Shown: positions 6,899 to 8,933 of the stretch, piece after piece
Layout: every line of letters begins with the position of its first letter
Numbering within the stretch: position 1 is the stretch's first letter
Source of the DNA: Candidatus Galligastranaerophilus gallistercoris
GTDB lineage: Bacteria > Cyanobacteriota > Vampirovibrionia > Gastranaerophilales > Gastranaerophilaceae
Assembly (NCBI GenBank): GCA_018710795.1
Contig: DVJH01000091.1
Span: forward strand, 1-8,933
Length of the DNA stretch: 8,933 nt
Direction of reading: 5' to 3'
Position numbers and translations under genes: made by a program
The notes under the pieces: generated by a model
The model's database searches: none
Told to the model about the DNA's origin: nothing
Seen by the model: the letters and a program-made list of their open reading frames with translations, nothing else

Positions 6899-7126
6899 TT
6901 AGCCGTCATCATCAAATGTTTTTGTGCTTTTATCCGCTTGAATATATTCCTGTTCAAAACTGCTTAAAAAATCATCAATGTTATTGTTGAACTTTTCGCC
7001 TATGGCATCTGCCGCATCGTCATACCAGGCGTTTGTTTCAGCTTTCGGCGCAATTGCTTCTCTTTTTATGTTTTCGCCAATGCCTTTATACGGGCTGTTA
7101 TAATTAACAATATCCATTTGTGGCAT
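6899..7126 (-). CDS. Small acidic protein of unknown function (72-75 aa)
   Basis: This is a small protein with no recognised family, signal peptide or membrane segment; it ends in FDDDG. Two in-frame starts compete. The ATG at 7126 lies only 2 nt after the strong AGGAG (7133-7129), while the ATG at 7117 lies 11 nt after it. The second spacing is more workable, so the protein may begin MDIVNYNSPY (72 residues). Residues 32-60 (NAWYDDAADAIGEKFNNNID and onward) resemble residues 690-718 of the 810-residue protein (NTWYNEDFANLGEQL and onward): W-Y, G-E, I-D and E-Q fall at the same places without gaps. It may thus be a stand-alone relative of that helical segment, or a small partner of the large proteins. 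A sigma-28-like promoter precedes it, and no terminator is seen between it and the 810-residue gene. The good ribosome binding site and promoter make it a credible gene. Confidence 0.72.
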   Translation of the reverse strand: MPQMDIVNYNSPYKGIGENIKREAIAPKAETNAWYDDAADAIGEKFNNNIDDFLSSFEQEYIQADKSTKTFDDDG

Positions 7127-7128
7127 TT

Positions 7129-7133
7129 CTCCT
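7129..7133 (-). promoter_or_regulatory. Ribosome binding site that bears on the start of the small gene
   Basis: The minus strand reads AAAAGGAGAAATG. The AGGAG core ends 2 nt before the first ATG (7126) and 11 nt before the second in-frame ATG (7117). The first spacing is too short for normal initiation, so the second ATG is preferred despite a slightly long spacer. Confidence 0.6.
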
Positions 7134-7150
7134 TTTGATTTCCTATATTT

Positions 7151-7178
7151 TTATCGGAGTTTAAGCCCGCATTCTTTA
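7151..7178 (-). promoter_or_regulatory. Sigma-28-type promoter for the small gene
   Basis: On the minus strand TAAA (7178-7175), in the context GCTAAAG as at the 810-residue gene, is followed by a 16-nt spacer and TCCGATAA (7158-7151), which matches the sigma-28 -10 consensus at 7 of 8 positions. It is the third promoter in the window with exactly this spacing. It lies in the 86-nt gap between the glycosyltransferase gene and the small gene. Confidence 0.72.
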
Positions 7179-7212
7179 GCGCTTTTTGTCATGGATTAAT
7201 ATTTTGTTACAA

Positions 7213-8933
7213 TTATCGGTGCATTGTGTTTTTAAAAATATATAATTCGGAATCCTTATCATGCCCCATATTTTTCAGGAACTTATCGGCTTTATAGCTG
7301 ATTGTTTTAACGGGTTTAAAACCGTTAAGAAGGAAAAAATCATCGTTTACATAACACATTTTGCCGTTGGGGCGGTTATTTATACTTGCGGTTTTGCATA
7401 ATCTATTTTTTTCGTAAGTTTCACCGAAATCTTTTATTGTTGTTATTCCCTGCATATAATTTTCAATTACGAGATAATCGTATTTTGAAAGGTCGTTGTT
7501 ATTTGATAGTGTTAATAAATCAATTTTTATTCCGTTTTCAAATTCAAGGTGTTTTATTGTATATGCCATAAAACTTTCATTTAAAAACAGCCCCGTTTTT
7601 TTATTATCGGAAAGGTTTTTAAGCTCGTCTTTTAAAACCGTTTGTTTTTTGCTTATGAGATAAAAATCATATCTTACATCCCTTATATTATCGGTCAGGG
7701 TTTTAATATTTTGAGAATTTTTAAATTCTTTTTTTATCTTCAAAAACGGTCTTTGAACCAGAAACAGGGGAGTATATATCATATAAAAAAGGGCAATTAT
7801 AATAATCGGAAGTTTATAAAATCTGTTTTTATATGAAAGAGTTAAAACGGGAATTAAAATTGATACGTATGCAATAAAGAATCTTATTGAGCTTGGAAAA
7901 TATATTATTGTACAAGAAAGAATTACGCCCTGAAAAATAAAAATAACCGGAAATTTTCTTAAATTTTTATCAAAAAGACTTTTTATATAACACGGCAAAA
8001 GCAAAAGAAATCCTAAAACCCCGAGCCCCGTTGCCTGTTCGGATAAAGTTGCGTTTAATCGGGGAATTTCTCCGTTTGAATATAAATAAGGGTTGATATG
8101 TAAAAAATTAAATAACGCCTGTACAAAATTGTCATACAGAGGAGAAAAAAGGTAAACAAGCGAAAGCCCCGAAAAATCAAAAAGGTAGAGAAAATATTTT
8201 ATTAAATTTGAAACGGCTCCTTCCGATATATTTCCGTTTAAGCGGTGTTCGTTTAAGATTGTGGCTGCGCCGAAAGCGTTGCCGTAATTTATCAAATTCA
8301 ACCAATAATTATAACTTGATAATATAAGAAAATTAATTATCAAAAACAAAAAGAACTTTATAAAACTCTTTATATCTTTTCTTAACTCAATCAAATACCA
8401 TATAACAATCGGTATACTCCCCATAACACCCGTACTTTTCACACCGAACGACAATGCAAGCGAAAGAGAAGAAAAGTATAATAAACTTATATCTTTATTT
8501 CCTTTTTTAAATTCAAGAAACAAATACATGGATAAACAAAATAACGACCCTATTATTAAATCGGTCTGAGTACTTGATATTTGGCTTATAACTCCCGCAA
8601 AAGAAGAAAATATTAATATCGCCCATATTCTTTTATTAAAATCAATATTGATTAATTCCATAATCTTATAACTTGAAAATATCAAAAGAAAATACGAAAA
8701 ATATTCAAGCAGCCCGAATATACAATCATTCTTCCCCAAACTTAAAGTCCACACATAAAACAATTCCGAATTAATCGGCATACTGTGGCATCTTACATCC
8801 GCAGTTTCAAAATGATGAATAAACCCGTCTTTAACCCAAAAAAGGCTTCTTAGAGCGTGGTAACCTTGAGCATCGGGTTCATTTACGGGAGAAAACCCCG
8901 CCAGAAAAAAGCTTAAAATTATCATAAATACAT
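7213..8933 (-). CDS. Multi-spanning membrane protein, GT-C (ArnT/PMT-like) glycosyltransferase candidate, 5' end outside window
   Basis: At least 570 residues, with about ten hydrophobic segments in the first 390 residues and a soluble C-terminal domain of about 180 residues. After the first hydrophobic segment comes NEPDAQGYHALRSLFW (residues 15-30 counted from the Met at 8925), then DVRCHSMPINSELFY. This acidic loop is typical of GT-C enzymes, in which an Asp after TM1 is catalytic, and which transfer sugars from polyprenyl-phosphate donors on the outer face of the membrane. TQTDLIIGSLFCLSMYLFLEF and SSIRFFIAYVSILIPV also look GT-C-like. The acceptor is unknown. The Met at 8925 starts in the middle of a hydrophobic segment without preceding basic residues, and the frame stays open upstream (Val-Phe) to the window edge, so the real start is probably outside. 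No terminator is evident after the stop codon. There is no sign that it shares the sigma-28-like control of the genes to its left. Confidence 0.8.
   Translation of the reverse strand, partial: VFMIILSFFLAGFSPVNEPDAQGYHALRSLFWVKDGFIHHFETADVRCHSMPINSELFYVWTLSLGKNDCIFGLLEYFSYFLLIFSSYKIMELINIDFNKRIWAILIFSSFAGVISQISSTQTDLIIGSLFCLSMYLFLEFKKGNKDISLLYFSSLSLALSFGVKSTGVMGSIPIVIWYLIELRKDIKSFIKFFLFLIINFLILSSYNYWLNLINYGNAFGAATILNEHRLNGNISEGAVSNLIKYFLYLFDFSGLSLVYLFSPLYDNFVQALFNFLHINPYLYSNGEIPRLNATLSEQATGLGVLGFLLLLPCYIKSLFDKNLRKFPVIFIFQGVILSCTIIYFPSSIRFFIAYVSILIPVLTLSYKNRFYKLPIIIIALFYMIYTPLFLVQRPFLKIKKEFKNSQNIKTLTDNIRDVRYDFYLISKKQTVLKDELKNLSDNKKTGLFLNESFMAYTIKHLEFENGIKIDLLTLSNNNDLSKYDYLVIENYMQGITTIKDFGETYEKNRLCKTASINNRPNGKMCYVNDDFFLLNGFKPVKTISYKADKFLKNMGHDKDSELYIFKNTMHR

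Noticed and set aside
7159..7190. Hairpin-like AAGC...GCTT sequence after the membrane protein gene as a terminator
   Set aside because: The stem is short and imperfect and no U tract follows; most of the stretch is explained by the sigma-28-like promoter spacer.
7213..7220. A fourth CCGATAA (minus strand, ACCGATAA at 7220-7213)
   Set aside because: It overlaps the stop codon of the membrane protein gene, and the nearest upstream TAAA is only 10 nt away instead of 15-16. It is probably chance.

Overview
The window is AT-rich, compactly coded bacterial DNA. It carries two genes of ordinary families on the left, a three-gene block of unrecognised proteins in the middle, and the greater part of a membrane glycosyltransferase-like gene on the right. 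The RecF active-site region (SQGQQRTLVLALKLSEL), the isolated recF outside a dnaA-dnaN cluster and the base composition would suit a gut Gastranaerophilales-type (Melainabacteria, non-photosynthetic cyanobacterial relative) genome. That assignment is an impression (about 0.4) and nothing in the window proves it.

Left part (1-1785): the N-terminal 200 residues of a PfkB/ribokinase-family sugar kinase run leftward off the window. It is divergent from recF across a 60-bp AT-rich spacer with TATAAT boxes on both strands. recF ends in a perfect 30-bp palindrome that probably terminates both recF and the gene converging on it.

Middle part (1786-7200), all on the minus strand: transcription order is a 72-75 residue acidic protein (6899-7126), an 810-residue protein (4363-6795) and an 801-residue protein (1808-4213). 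The two large proteins are clear tandem paralogues: a helical/coiled-coil N-terminal part, a variable linker, a central region with DxNxDG calcium-loop-like motifs, and an almost invariant C-terminal block. Neither has a Sec signal peptide or a membrane segment. I do not recognise a named family.

The most notable result is regulatory. Each of the three genes is preceded by a sequence with the same geometry, TAAA-N16-(G/T/A)-CCGATAA-like, close to the consensus of the flagellar/alternative sigma factor sigma-28 (FliA/SigD; TAAA-N15-GCCGATAA). Both large genes also share a further-upstream TTGTAAAT element, 16 nt before the -35 box, and an identical 11-nt leader, ATGAACTAACG, just before the ribosome binding site. 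The duplicated unit was therefore promoter plus gene. I infer a small sigma-28 regulon module whose products may be exported by a flagellar/type III-like route or act with the motility apparatus. This is a hypothesis; the window contains no flagellar gene.

Right part (7213-8933): a multi-spanning membrane protein resembling GT-C (ArnT/PMT-like) glycosyltransferases. Its reading frame stays open to the window edge, so its N-terminus is probably missing.
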